In this document: piece after piece, positions 1-10,703 of the stretch
How positions within the stretch are numbered: position 1 is the stretch's first letter
Layout: every line of letters starts with the position of its first letter
Assembly (NCBI GenBank): GCA_016713235.1
Contig: JADJPN010000001.1
Location: 62,001-126,000 of the forward strand
Direction of reading: 5' to 3'
Length of the DNA: 64,000 nt
Source of the DNA: Hyphomicrobiales bacterium
Lineage (GTDB): Bacteria; Pseudomonadota; Alphaproteobacteria; Rhizobiales; Xanthobacteraceae
Notes under the pieces: generated by a model
Seen by the model: the letters and a program-made list of their open reading frames with translations, nothing else
Databases searched by the model: none
Told to the model about the DNA's origin: nothing
Program-made: the position numbers and the translations under genes

Positions 1-412
1 GGAAAGATTGAGCGGCTCGTTGCCGACGACAATGTCGAGATTGATCTCGGGAAAAGCGCGGCGAAAGCCGACGAATACTTCAGAGAGCAGATGCACGAGC
101 AGCGTGTCGTTGGTGGTCACGCGCAAATCGCCGGAAGGGCGAAGATCCTGGCCCGTGATCTTGCGCTCCAGATCGACGATCTCGTCCGCGATGTGGTTTG
201 CGAGATCGACCATCTTTCTCGCCGGCGGCGGTCGGTGCGTAACCAGTGCGGCTGCGCTCGAACAGACGCGCGCCCATCGCCTTCTCCAGCGCACCAAGGC
301 GACGGAATACGGTCGAATGGTTGATGCCAAGCGTGTCTGCCGCGCCCGCGAGCGAACGGGCTTCAGCAATCGCACGCACGAGACGAAACTCGTCCCAAAC
401 GATTTCGGCCAT
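1..412 (-). CDS. LysR-family transcriptional regulator, 3' end off window, frame break
   Basis: The N-terminus (start ATG at 412) is a winged helix-turn-helix of the LysR type, reading MAEIVWDEFRLVRAIAEARS followed by LAGAADTLGINHSTVFRRL and ending in the typical RTGYAPTAAGE. The next stretch, MVDLANHIADEIVDLERKI and so on to the window edge, is in another frame. One extra base at about 214 explains the switch. The effector-binding domain is almost entirely outside the window, so the ligand and regulon cannot be inferred. An upstream TTG at 427 is possible but less likely. The break may be a sequence error, like many others in this window. Confidence 0.75.
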
Positions 413-502
413 CTTGCATCCACGCAACTATGTGAGTGTCAACGCAGTATGGCTTTGCGAATTACCAAGCGCTAGCGCCCTCGGATCACGGATTCGTGAC
501 CG

Positions 503-2251
503 TCAGCCTTTGTCCGGGTTCTTGGGATCCTCCGCCCGCGGCGGAACGGTTTCGCCGGGCAAGCCTTCTTTCAGCTTCAACTGAATTTTCGGAAGCTCTT
601 CGGGCTCGGGCTTGTTCTCGAGCGCACGCGCCCACTGAAACTTCGCCTCAAGCTTGCGATCGATTTTCCAATAGGCATCACCCAAATGGTCGTTGATCGT
701 CGGGTCAGAGGGCGACAGCACGATTGCCTTTTCCAGCTCGGCCGCGGCTTCCTCGAAGCGGCCGAGGCGATAATACGCCCAGCCAAGACTGTCGATGATG
801 TAACCGTCCTTGGGACGCAGGCTCACCGCCTTACGGATCATTTCGAGCGCTTGATCGAGATTGACGCCCTGATCGACCCAGGAATAGCCGAGATAGTTCA
901 GCACCTGCGGATTGTCGGGAGACAGTTTCAACGCCTGCTGAAAATCCTTCTCGGCAAGCGGCCACTGCTTCGCGCGCTCGTAGCTCATGCCGCGGTAGTA
1001 ATAGATCGCCCAATGCTCGCGCTTGGGTTCACCCACCGTTTTCAGGATTTTTGAGTAACCATCGGCGGCTTCGGTGTAGCGCTTTCCGGCACGCAACACG
1101 TTGGCATAGGCGAACATGCCTTCGATGTCGTCCGGCTTTTCTTCGGCAAGCGCGGCCAGGCGCTCGCGCGCTTCGTCTTTCTTTTCCAGAACGTCAAGAT
1201 TAAGCGCGCGCTGGATCATCGCCTTGCGCTTGAGCGGCGAACTTTCGGGAACGCGATCGTAGGTCTCGATCGCCATTTCGTACTTCTTCGTCGCCTCGAA
1301 CAAGCTGCCGAGCGCGACAACCGCGAGCGGATGCTCGGGGTTCAAATAGATCGCAAGCTGGAGATAGACCATACCGAGGTCTTCGCCGCCCTGCTCCTGA
1401 CTCAGCGCGGAACCGAGCCCATAGAGCGCTTCCGAAGCGCCGGTGGCCGCGTTCGACACCAACGGCGTGAGCTTGCCGCTCGTTTTCAACTCGGCAAGGG
1501 CGCTGTCGATCAACGGATGACGCACGAGCGCGCGCGAGAAATCGCCGTAGACCTTTTCGGCATCCTCCACGCGGCCGGCGCGGGCCAGGATGCGGGCATA
1601 AGCATCGACGTTACGCAGCGAGTTCGGATCGATGGAGCGCACACGCTCCATCCGCTTCAGCGCTTCGTTGCGCTGGTTCGCGAGATCCAGCATCAGGCCG
1701 GCATGCAGGTTCTTGTAGAGCCCGTACCATTCCGGTCCGGAGAGCTTGTCGATCTGCGCAATTCCGTTCTTGAAATTGTTCGAGCCGTACCAGCTCCAGC
1801 CCGTGAGCAGCGTCGCTGTGAGATCGGCGATCGGCCCTTGGCCGGCGATCGCCAGATGCGTGCGCGCCTGTGCGAACTGGTTCGCCTTCAACGCTTTCAC
1901 GCCGAGCGCAAGCCGCGCAATGCGGTGCGACCGATCGACTGCGATCAGGCGTTCGGCGAGCGGAAAGGATTCCTCAGCCGAGCCGCTTTGCAGGGTGACG
2001 AGGAAAGTGAGTTCAAGCAGATCCGGGTTCTTCGGGTCCGTGCGCAGCACCGAGCGATAGAAAGCCGACGCCGACGAAACATCGCGCTCGGAGCGCGCGA
2101 TGCGCGCAGCCAGATAGCTTCCGGAGGGCGAGGAAATGTGAAACTCGGGCAGCCGCGGCATCTGAGCCTGCGCTGCGACGGAAACCGAAGCGAACAACAG
2201 CGCGACCGCGCCGAAGTGGAATGAAGTCCGCAAGACGCTGCGAGGCTGCAT
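503..2251 (-). CDS. Secreted tetratricopeptide-repeat protein
   Basis: This 582-residue protein starts at ATG 2251 behind an AGGAG site; a TTG one codon upstream is unlikely. Residues 1-30 look like a Sec signal peptide ending near AAQAQ. The rest is helical with recognisable TPR units, clearest in the C-terminal half (for example NPQVLNYLGYSWVDQG, DGYIIDSLGWAYYRLGRFEE and DPTINDHLGDAYWKI). TPR proteins of this kind act as scaffolds in envelope assembly; no enzymatic motif is visible. It is divergently arranged with ispE. The specific partner is unknown. Confidence 0.85.
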   Translation of the reverse strand: MQPRSVLRTSFHFGAVALLFASVSVAAQAQMPRLPEFHISSPSGSYLAARIARSERDVSSASAFYRSVLRTDPKNPDLLELTFLVTLQSGSAEESFPLAERLIAVDRSHRIARLALGVKALKANQFAQARTHLAIAGQGPIADLTATLLTGWSWYGSNNFKNGIAQIDKLSGPEWYGLYKNLHAGLMLDLANQRNEALKRMERVRSIDPNSLRNVDAYARILARAGRVEDAEKVYGDFSRALVRHPLIDSALAELKTSGKLTPLVSNAATGASEALYGLGSALSQEQGGEDLGMVYLQLAIYLNPEHPLAVVALGSLFEATKKYEMAIETYDRVPESSPLKRKAMIQRALNLDVLEKKDEARERLAALAEEKPDDIEGMFAYANVLRAGKRYTEAADGYSKILKTVGEPKREHWAIYYYRGMSYERAKQWPLAEKDFQQALKLSPDNPQVLNYLGYSWVDQGVNLDQALEMIRKAVSLRPKDGYIIDSLGWAYYRLGRFEEAAAELEKAIVLSPSDPTINDHLGDAYWKIDRKLEAKFQWARALENKPEPEELPKIQLKLKEGLPGETVPPRAEDPKNPDKG

Positions 2252-2421
2252 CAACGCCCTTCTCCTGTAACTTCTGTGAAAACACGGCCCAAAAGGGCGA
2301 ATATCGCGGCACCATGCCCCCGATTCATGGCTATCGCAAGGACACGAAGCGCCGTATTTGCGGGCGGAATCGACTGGCGGGACGCCTTTGCTATACCCCT
2401 CGTCCGTCTACTTTGGATGCA

Positions 2422-3297
2422 ATGATGACTTCACGACCGAGCGCTCCGGCAAAGATCAATTTGTTCCTCCACGTGGGCTCCGCCCGCGCCGACGGGTATC
2501 ACCCGATCGAAAGCCTCGTTGCTTTCGCAGACTGCGGCGACGATCTGCAATTTTCGCCAGGCGGCGATGCGTTTTCGATTCAGGTCAGCGGCCCCTTTGC
2601 AAAAGCGGCCGGCGACCCCGAACAGAATCTTGTTCTCAAAGCAGCACGGGCGCTGAAGAAAAAGCTTCCGGGGATCGGCGGCGGAAAATTCTCGCTCACG
2701 AAGAATCTACCGGCAGGCGCCGGGCTCGGCGGCGGGTCTTCCGACGCGGCCGCGGCGCTGCGGTTGATCGCGAAGGAAAACTCGGTCGCGCTGAACGACC
2801 CAGCGCTTTATGAGGCGGCACTTGCGTGCGGGGCGGATGTCCCGGTTTGTCTCGAGCGGAAAGCGCGGCTGATTTCCGGAATCGGCGAAGTGCTCTCCGC
2901 GCCGGTTTCAATTCCAGCGCTGCACGCGGTGCTTGTCTGGCCCGCCGCCCACGTCTCAACGCCTGCCGTTTATCGCGCGTTTGATGAGGCAGAAATCCCA
3001 CGCTCCACCGAATTCGGTATCAAGGCAAGCGAAATCCCGCTCGAGCAAAACGCATTCGTCAAATTCCTCAAAAAACAGAACAACGATCTCACGCGCGCAG
3101 CCTGGCGCGTCACGCCGCATGTCGCGGAAGCCGAAGCCACGCTACGCGCAGTCGACCACACGAGATTGATCCGCATCAGCGGTTCGGGGTCGGCCTTGTT
3201 TGCGATTTATGAAGCCGCATCGGACGCGGAAACGGAAGCCGCCGCTGTCAGCGCAAGATACCCGGACTGGTGGGTGAAGGCGACTATGCTGCGCTGA
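2422..3297 (+). CDS. ispE: 4-diphosphocytidyl-2-C-methyl-D-erythritol kinase
   Basis: IspE phosphorylates 4-diphosphocytidyl-2-C-methyl-D-erythritol with ATP in the MEP pathway of isoprenoid synthesis. The GHMP-kinase signature is present: SAPAKINLFLHVG at the N-terminus with its catalytic Lys, the ATP-binding glycine loop LPAGAGLGGGSSDAAAALR near residue 100, and a C-terminal SGSGSALFAIY motif. The 291-residue length is normal for IspE. The start is ATG 2422, with a second ATG next to it; the open frame runs further upstream but without family sequence. It lies next to a convergent polyprenyl diphosphate synthase, so two isoprenoid genes are adjacent. Confidence 0.95.
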   Translation: MMTSRPSAPAKINLFLHVGSARADGYHPIESLVAFADCGDDLQFSPGGDAFSIQVSGPFAKAAGDPEQNLVLKAARALKKKLPGIGGGKFSLTKNLPAGAGLGGGSSDAAAALRLIAKENSVALNDPALYEAALACGADVPVCLERKARLISGIGEVLSAPVSIPALHAVLVWPAAHVSTPAVYRAFDEAEIPRSTEFGIKASEIPLEQNAFVKFLKKQNNDLTRAAWRVTPHVAEAEATLRAVDHTRLIRISGSGSALFAIYEAASDAETEAAAVSARYPDWWVKATMLR

Positions 3298-3306
3298 GCA
3301 GCGCGT

Positions 3307-4312
3307 TCAGTGCGCTCTGGCCACGCAGAAATCCACGACATCGAGCAACGCCTGCTTGCCGTTTGAAGACGGGAAAATCGCGAGCGCGTCTTTCGCAATC
3401 GCGCCGTAATGGCGCGCGCGCTCGACGGTATCTTCCAACGCGCGATGCTTCTTGAGAAGCTCGATCGCGCTCGAGATCGCCGTCCGCGATATCGCCGCCC
3501 TGAATGCACTTCTTCCAGAACGCGCGATCGGTCTCGCTGCCACGGCGGAACGCGAGGATAACGGGAAGCGTGATTTTTCCCTCACGGAAATCGTCGCCGA
3601 CATTCTTGCCTATTTTCGCACGGCTACCGCCGTAATCGAGCGCGTCATCGACAAGCTGGAAAGCAATGCCGAGATTGTTGCCGAACGAGCAGCAGGCTTC
3701 CTGTTCCGCTTTCGGCCGTTCCGCGATTACCGGGCCCACTTCGCAAGCGGCCGCGAACAACTCCGCGGTCTTTGCGCGGATCACGGCAAGATACGCGTCT
3801 TCCGTAGTGTCGAGATTCTTGGCTGCCGCAAGCTGCATCACCTCGCCTTCGGCAATTACGGCGGCGGCGGTGGAAAGGATTTCGAGCGCACGGAGATTGC
3901 CGACCTCGACCATCATCCGGAACGCCTGACCGAGCAGAAAATCGCCGACCAGCACGCTTGCCTCGTTGCCCCAGACCATGCGCGCGGAAGGCTTGCCGCG
4001 GCGAAGTTCGCTCTCATCCACCACATCGTCATGCAGGAGCGTCGCGGTGTGCATGAATTCGACCGAGGCCGCGAGATTGATGTGGCCGGTGCCGCGATAT
4101 CCGGCGAGCACGGCGGTCGCCAAGGTCAGCATCGGCCGCAGGCGCTTGCCGCCCGAAGAGATCAGGTGGTTCGCGACCTCCGGAATCATGGTCACGTCCG
4201 AGCCGGTGCGGCTCAGAATCAGTTCGTTGACCTTTTGCAGATCGGAACGAACGAGGCTGCTCAGGCGTTCGATGGAAGGCTCAGGCGCCTCAAAAGGCAG
4301 AACAACGGCCAC
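3307..4312 (-). CDS. ispB: Polyprenyl (octaprenyl-type) diphosphate synthase, one frame break near the 3' end
   Basis: This trans-prenyltransferase builds the long prenyl chain of ubiquinone. Both aspartate-rich motifs are visible: LLHDDVVDES (first) and QLVDDALDYGG (second), with GGKRLRPMLTLA near the N-terminus. The frame is intact to IQGGDIADGDLE, then the family C-terminus (SAIELLKKHRALEDTVERAR to DFCVARAH) continues in a neighbouring frame, ending at 3307. The shift lies at about 3472-3480 and equals one inserted or two missing bases. Start is taken as GTG 4312 (MAVVLPFE-like); GTG 4324 would overlap the GGAG. Ubiquinone synthesis is normally indispensable, so sequence error is the likely cause. 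Confidence 0.88.
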
Positions 4313-4415
4313 TTGGATTAACACTCCATTTGCTGCACCTTAATAAGCGCACCCCATCCCTACAACTGCCACGGCGCCGCCGCTTTCCCCCGGCACGGGC
4401 TTGCGGCATAGATAG

Positions 4416-4440
4416 TGGCGCCGCCGGGCGCCATTTTTTT
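4416..4440 (+). terminator. Attenuator-like intrinsic terminator directly before a glycosyltransferase RBS
   Basis: A perfect 7-bp stem (4416-4422 with 4427-4433) with a GCCG loop is followed by seven T residues (4434-4440). The next bases are the GGAG of the following gene, whose ATG is at 4452. No + strand gene ends upstream, since the neighbour starts at 4312 on the other strand. This therefore looks like leader attenuation or the end of a short RNA rather than a gene-end terminator. Confidence 0.6.
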
Positions 4441-4451
4441 GGAGAACCAAG

Positions 4452-5435
4452 ATGCTCACCCGGACTGCCGCCAAGTCCAAAAGCGTACCCCGCGTCCGTC
4501 TGCCGCAAGGCCTGAAGATCGCAGTGATCGTGCCTTGCTACAACGAAGAGGCGGCAATCGGTACGGTCGTGGAGCAATTCCGCGCGGCGCTGCCTGGCGC
4601 GCACATCTATGTCTACGACAACAACTCCACGGACGGGACCATTGCCGCCGCGAAGAAAGCCGGCGCCATCGTCGGGATCGAGACGCGGCAGGGCAAAGGC
4701 CATGTCGTACGGCGCATGTTCAGCGACATCGACGCCGACGTTTATGTGATGATCGACGGCGATGCGACCTATGACGCGCCAAGCGCGCCGAAGATGATCG
4801 ATATGCTGGTCGCAGAGAAGCTTGACATGGTGGTCGGCGCGCGGGTCGATCAGGAAAAGGCGGCCTATCGTCCCGGACACCGCTTCGGCAACTGGATTCT
4901 TACCGGGTTCGTGAAGCGCATTTTCGGAAAAAGCTTCAACGACATTCTTTCGGGCTATCGCATCTTCTCGCGGCGTTTCGTGAAATCCTTCCCGGCGCTC
5001 TCGACCGGATTCGAAATCGAAACCGAACTGACGGTGCATTCGCTCGAACTGGGAATGCCGGTCGCGGAGATCGAGACGCCATATTATGCGCGGCCCGAAG
5101 GCTCGGCCTCGAAACTGAACACCTATCGCGACGGCATTCGCATTTTGTGGACTATCGGAAAACTGTTCCGCACCGAACGGCCGATGCAGTTCTTTTCCTT
5201 GATCTCGTTCCTGTTCGCGACGCTTTCGATTTGGGTCATGATCCCGGTTTTCCAGACCTTCCTGAAAACCGGACTCGTCCCGCGGCTGCCGACCGCAATT
5301 CTTGCGACCGCGCTGATGCTGCTCTCGTTCCTGTCGCTGATGTCGGGTCTGATCCTGGACACGGTTTCGCGTGGACGCCGCGAGTTCAAGCGGCTCACGT
5401 ATCTCTCCTATCCGGCGCCGGGAAACGATCGCTGA
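4452..5435 (+). CDS. Family 2 glycosyltransferase with C-terminal membrane helices
   Basis: The N-terminal GT-A domain shows IAVIVPCYNEEAAIGTVV (nucleotide-sugar site), VYDNNSTDGT and VMIDGDATYD (metal-binding DxD-like), resembling dolichyl/undecaprenyl-phosphate sugar transferases. Residues about 240-310 contain two hydrophobic helices (FFSLISFLFATLSIWVMIPV and TAILATALMLLSFLSLMSGL), so it is probably anchored at the cytoplasmic membrane and transfers sugar to a polyprenyl phosphate. The 327-residue length is typical. It starts 12 bases after a terminator-like hairpin and is followed by DUF2007 four bases downstream. The actual sugar and acceptor are not evident. Confidence 0.88.
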   Translation: MLTRTAAKSKSVPRVRLPQGLKIAVIVPCYNEEAAIGTVVEQFRAALPGAHIYVYDNNSTDGTIAAAKKAGAIVGIETRQGKGHVVRRMFSDIDADVYVMIDGDATYDAPSAPKMIDMLVAEKLDMVVGARVDQEKAAYRPGHRFGNWILTGFVKRIFGKSFNDILSGYRIFSRRFVKSFPALSTGFEIETELTVHSLELGMPVAEIETPYYARPEGSASKLNTYRDGIRILWTIGKLFRTERPMQFFSLISFLFATLSIWVMIPVFQTFLKTGLVPRLPTAILATALMLLSFLSLMSGLILDTVSRGRREFKRLTYLSYPAPGNDR

Positions 5436-5438
5436 TTT

Positions 5439-5663
5439 ATGCATGAGCTTGTCCGCACCAACGACGCCGTGCTGATCACCGCGATCGAAGCGCTGCTGAA
5501 GTCCGCGAATATTCCCTGCTTCGTTGCCGATCAGAACATGAGTGTGATGGAAGGCTCGCTCGGCTTTCTGCCGCGCCGCGTGCTCGTGCCGGACGATCAG
5601 AAAGAGCGCGCGAAGAACCTGCTGACGGAAGCCGGCTATGGCGGCGAGCTGAAATCGGACTGA
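5439..5663 (+). CDS. DUF2007 family small protein
   Basis: A 74-residue protein matching the DUF2007 pattern: an N-terminal MHELVRTNDAVLITAIEALL segment, a middle CFVADQNMS, and the conserved RRVLVPDDQKERAKNLL end. Members are predicted signal-transducing domains of ferredoxin-like fold with no established function. It sits between the glycosyltransferase (3-bp gap) and the methyltransferase (1-bp gap), so the three are very probably co-transcribed. No membrane segment or catalytic motif is seen. Confidence 0.85.
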   Translation: MHELVRTNDAVLITAIEALLKSANIPCFVADQNMSVMEGSLGFLPRRVLVPDDQKERAKNLLTEAGYGGELKSD

Positions 5664-5664
5664 G

Positions 5665-6393
5665 ATGACGAACTCCGACGACGCGATCCTCGGCGGGCGC
5701 CTGAAACTCTTGCAGCCGCGCGAAGGTCATCGCGCAGGACATGATGCCGTCCTGCTTGCCGCGGCTGCGCCAAAAGCGAAACTTGTGCTCGAACTCGGCG
5801 CTGGCGTTGGCACCGCGGGGCTTGCTCTGATCGTTCGCGAGGCTGCGGAAATGGTCACGCTCGTCGAAATCGATCCGGAGCTTTCCGAGCTTTCCTCACA
5901 GAATGCGTATCGCAACGGCCTTTCCAATGCGGTGCGCGTGGTACGCGGGGATATCGCCGAGGAGCTACCGTTGCAGGTGGACGCCTACGATCTCGTGATC
6001 ATGAACCCGCCCTTCAACGACGCCGCGACGTCGCGGCCCTCTCCGAACTTCTCCCGCGCCCGGGCGCATGTCGCCGATTCAACGACGATCGAGCGCTGGA
6101 TCGCGCGCGCGTCGCGTTACTGCAAAGCCGGCGGCTGCGTAACGATCATCCATCGGCCGGAAGCGACATTACCAATCCTTAAGTCGATGGATGGGCGCTT
6201 CGGTGCTATCGAAATGATCCCGGTATTTCCAAAACCGGAAGCCGCCGCCATCCGCCTGATCATGCGGGCCATTAAAGGGCGAAAGACGCCAACCAGGATG
6301 CTTCCCGGCATCACTCTCAACGACAGCAATGGAACACCCAGCGCGTTCGCGGAACGAATCCTCCGCGGTGGCGCTTCGATATTCGGAGATTGA
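5665..6393 (+). CDS. Methyltransferase of the tRNA1(Val) A37 N6-methyltransferase (TrmN6) type
   Basis: This 242-residue class I SAM-dependent methyltransferase has motif I LVLELGAGVGTAGLAL (about residues 35-52), an acidic VEIDPEL that binds the SAM ribose, and the NPPF catalytic tetrad (IMNPPFND) typical of N6-adenine methyltransferases. The N-terminal LLQPREGHRAGHDAVLLAAA matches the TrmN6/YfiC group, which methylates A37 of tRNA1(Val). It starts one base after the DUF2007 stop. Which RNA is modified here is inferred from the family only. Confidence 0.82.
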   Translation: MTNSDDAILGGRLKLLQPREGHRAGHDAVLLAAAAPKAKLVLELGAGVGTAGLALIVREAAEMVTLVEIDPELSELSSQNAYRNGLSNAVRVVRGDIAEELPLQVDAYDLVIMNPPFNDAATSRPSPNFSRARAHVADSTTIERWIARASRYCKAGGCVTIIHRPEATLPILKSMDGRFGAIEMIPVFPKPEAAAIRLIMRAIKGRKTPTRMLPGITLNDSNGTPSAFAERILRGGASIFGD

Positions 6394-6396
6394 TTC

Positions 6397-7248
6397 ATGG
6401 CGCGCGGCGATAAATACGGTTTCTTTTCACGCCTGTTCCGCAGGCGGCCGGTTGTACCGGTGGTGCGGCTTTCCGGGCCGATCGGCATGAACATGCCGCT
6501 CGTCTCCTCGATGTCGCTCGCCTCGGTTGGAAAGCAACTCGACCGCGCCTTCGCCTACAAGAAAGCAGCGGCGGTTGCGCTTGTCGTGAACTCGCCCGGC
6601 GGCGCGCCGACGCAATCACATCTGATCCATCAGCGCATTCGCCAGCTTGCGGAGAAGAACAAGAAGAAGGTTATCGTCTTCGTCGAAGACGTCGCGGCGA
6701 GCGGCGGTTACATGATCTCCTGCGCGGGCGACGAAATCATCGCCGATAACTATTCGATCGTCGGCTCGATCGGCGTCGTGTCGGCGAGTTTCGGCTTCGA
6801 GAAGATGATCAAAAAACTCGGCATTGAGCGGCGTGTTTACACCGCCGGCAACAGCAAGCGGCAGCTTGACGCTTTTCTTCCTGAAAAGCCCGAAGACATT
6901 CAGCGTCTGAAGGCCTTGCAGGAAGCGATCCACGCCGACTTCATCGCGCTCGTGAAGAAGAGCCGCGGCAAGCGGCTCACGACTAACGACAAGACTTTGT
7001 TCAATGGCGAATACTGGCTCGCCGAACAGGCGATGAAATACGGCCTGATCGACGGCATCGGAGATCTGCGCGGCACGTTGCAGAAACGCTTCGGCAAGAA
7101 CGTGGTGACGCCCTTGATTGCGCCATCGAGCGGATTTCTCGCCCGTCGCATTCCGGGCATGTCCGGCGCTATACTGCCCGACAATTGGGCGAAGACGGCG
7201 CTGGCAGCAGCTGAAGAGCGTGCGCTGTGGGGCCGTTACGGCCTGTAG
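6397..7248 (+). CDS. S49 family serine peptidase (SppA/SohB-like)
   Basis: A 283-residue protein with the S49 fold: VALVVNSPGGAPTQSHLIHQ (oxyanion region), the nucleophile Ser in VAASGGYMISCAGDEI (about residue 107), and a candidate general-base Lys in YTAGNSKRQLDAF (about residue 155). Short single-domain S49 enzymes cleave signal-peptide remnants or membrane proteins. No clear signal peptide is present; the N-terminus is basic. It follows the methyltransferase by three bases and precedes a 60-residue membrane protein, suggesting one transcription unit. Confidence 0.88.
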   Translation: MARGDKYGFFSRLFRRRPVVPVVRLSGPIGMNMPLVSSMSLASVGKQLDRAFAYKKAAAVALVVNSPGGAPTQSHLIHQRIRQLAEKNKKKVIVFVEDVAASGGYMISCAGDEIIADNYSIVGSIGVVSASFGFEKMIKKLGIERRVYTAGNSKRQLDAFLPEKPEDIQRLKALQEAIHADFIALVKKSRGKRLTTNDKTLFNGEYWLAEQAMKYGLIDGIGDLRGTLQKRFGKNVVTPLIAPSSGFLARRIPGMSGAILPDNWAKTALAAAEERALWGRYGL

Positions 7249-7269
7249 CTTGCGAAACGAGGGATAGAA

Positions 7270-7452
7270 ATGCCTCCTCTGGTTGTCTGGTTGATCGGCG
7301 CGGCCGGTGCCGTGATCGGGGCAAAGCTCTGGTCGATGGCCGAGAAGAAAGCCAACGACGATCTCGAACGTGCGCGCGTCGCCGAGGAAAGCGAAGTGCG
7401 CAAGCTCGAGCGCGATCCTGTGAGCGGCACGTATCGCCCGCGGAAATCATAG
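7270..7452 (+). CDS. Small single-span membrane protein
   Basis: This 60-residue protein has one N-terminal hydrophobic segment (VVWLIGAAGAVIGAKLW) followed by a charged helix with KKANDDLERARVAEES, ending in RDPVSGTYRPRKS. It lies 21 bases after the S49 peptidase gene and 6 bases before macA, in the same direction. I do not recognise a function. The charged tail suggests a cytoplasmic helix. Coding is supported by its snug position and alphaproteobacterial codon use. Confidence 0.65.
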   Translation: MPPLVVWLIGAAGAVIGAKLWSMAEKKANDDLERARVAEESEVRKLERDPVSGTYRPRKS

Positions 7453-7458
7453 CCCATC

Positions 7459-8651
7459 ATGTTGCAGAAGCCCGACAGCCCGGAAAATGTCACGCGCTTT
7501 CCCCAACTTCGGGACAAGCGCTGGCTGGGTTCTATCGGGTTGTTCGCTGTACTCGTGGCAGCGTTCGGCTGGTATTTTCTCGGTAACAGCGGCGACAATA
7601 TCGCGTCTTATCGCACGCAGCCCGTCGTCAAAGGCGATCTCGAAAAGACCGTGACCGCGCTCGCGCAAGTCCGTCCTAAAACCTTTGTCGATGTCGGCAC
7701 GCAGGTTTCGGGGCAACTGCGCAAGGTCGAAGTCGAGATCGGCGACACGGTCAAGCAGGGCCAATTGCTCGCGCAGATCGATCCCACGGTTTACCAGACC
7801 CGCGTGCTTGCCGATCGCGCAAAAATAGAAAATCTGAAAGCACAACTCGAACAGGCTCAAGCGCAGCTCGGACTGGATCAGGCGCGCGAGGAGCGTGCGC
7901 GATCGCTTTATTCCACGAACGCAACCAGCAAAGACGCGTTTGAGCTTGCGACCGCGAACCTGAAGATCAACCAGGCCAAAATCTCCGCCTTCGAGGCCCA
8001 GATCAAGGAGATGGAAGCGACGCTCGCAGGCGACGAAGCCAATCTCAACTACACGAAGATTTATGCGCCGCAGGCCGGCACCATCGTCAACCAGATCGCG
8101 TTCGAAGGGCAGACGCTGAACGCAAACCAGACCGCGCCGATCATCGTCCGCATCGCCGATCTCGACATCATGACCGTCTGGGCGCAGGTCGCCGAAGCCG
8201 ACGTGCCGCGCGTCACCGCCGGGATGCCGGTTTATTTCACGACGCTCGGCATGCCAGATAAACGGTTCACCGCGACGGTGCGGCAGGTTTATCCGACGCC
8301 GGAAACGGTCAACGACGTCATTTTGTATAACGTGCTGATCGACGTTCCGAACAAGGAACGCGAACTGATGACCAACATGACGGCGCAGGTGTTCTTCGTA
8401 CTTGGCTCGGTCAAGGACGCCGTGCTGGTGCCGGTTTCCGCGCTGCGACCGCATCCGCGCGATAAAGACGCGTATTTTGTCCGTGTGCTCGAAAATGGCA
8501 CGGTGAAGCCGAAGCGCGTGACGATCGGTTTGCAGGATCGCAATCTTGCCGAAGTCAAAAGCGGTCTCAACGCCGGCGAAGAGGTGATCGTCGGAGCCAT
8601 CCGGCAGAACGAACAGAAGGCGAAGGGATTCGGCTTCTCGAAGTTCGGACG

Positions 8652-8655
<4 letters not shown>
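7459..8655 (+). CDS. macA: MacA-like periplasmic adaptor of an ABC efflux system
   Basis: A 398-residue membrane-fusion protein: an N-terminal anchor (LGSIGLFAVLVAAFGWYFL), a lipoyl half QVSGQLRKVEVEIGDTVKQG, a long alpha-helical hairpin (about residues 110-195), the returning lipoyl half IYAPQAGTIVNQIAFEGQTL, then beta-barrel and membrane-proximal domains. Such adaptors link an inner-membrane MacB transporter to an outer-membrane TolC channel. Its stop overlaps the macB start (ATGA-type), so the two are translationally coupled. No TolC gene lies in the window. Confidence 0.9.
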
Positions 8656-10646
<1,991 letters not shown>

Positions 10647-10703
10647 CTTGCCTTCGCTCGGGCTCCTGCCTAGGGTCGCGCCGATTTTCCAACCGGCGCA
10701 AAC

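Noticed and set aside
10647..10703. A glycine riboswitch ahead of glyQ
   Set aside because: The gap is only 57 bases and shows no aptamer-like structure; glyQ appears to be read from upstream.
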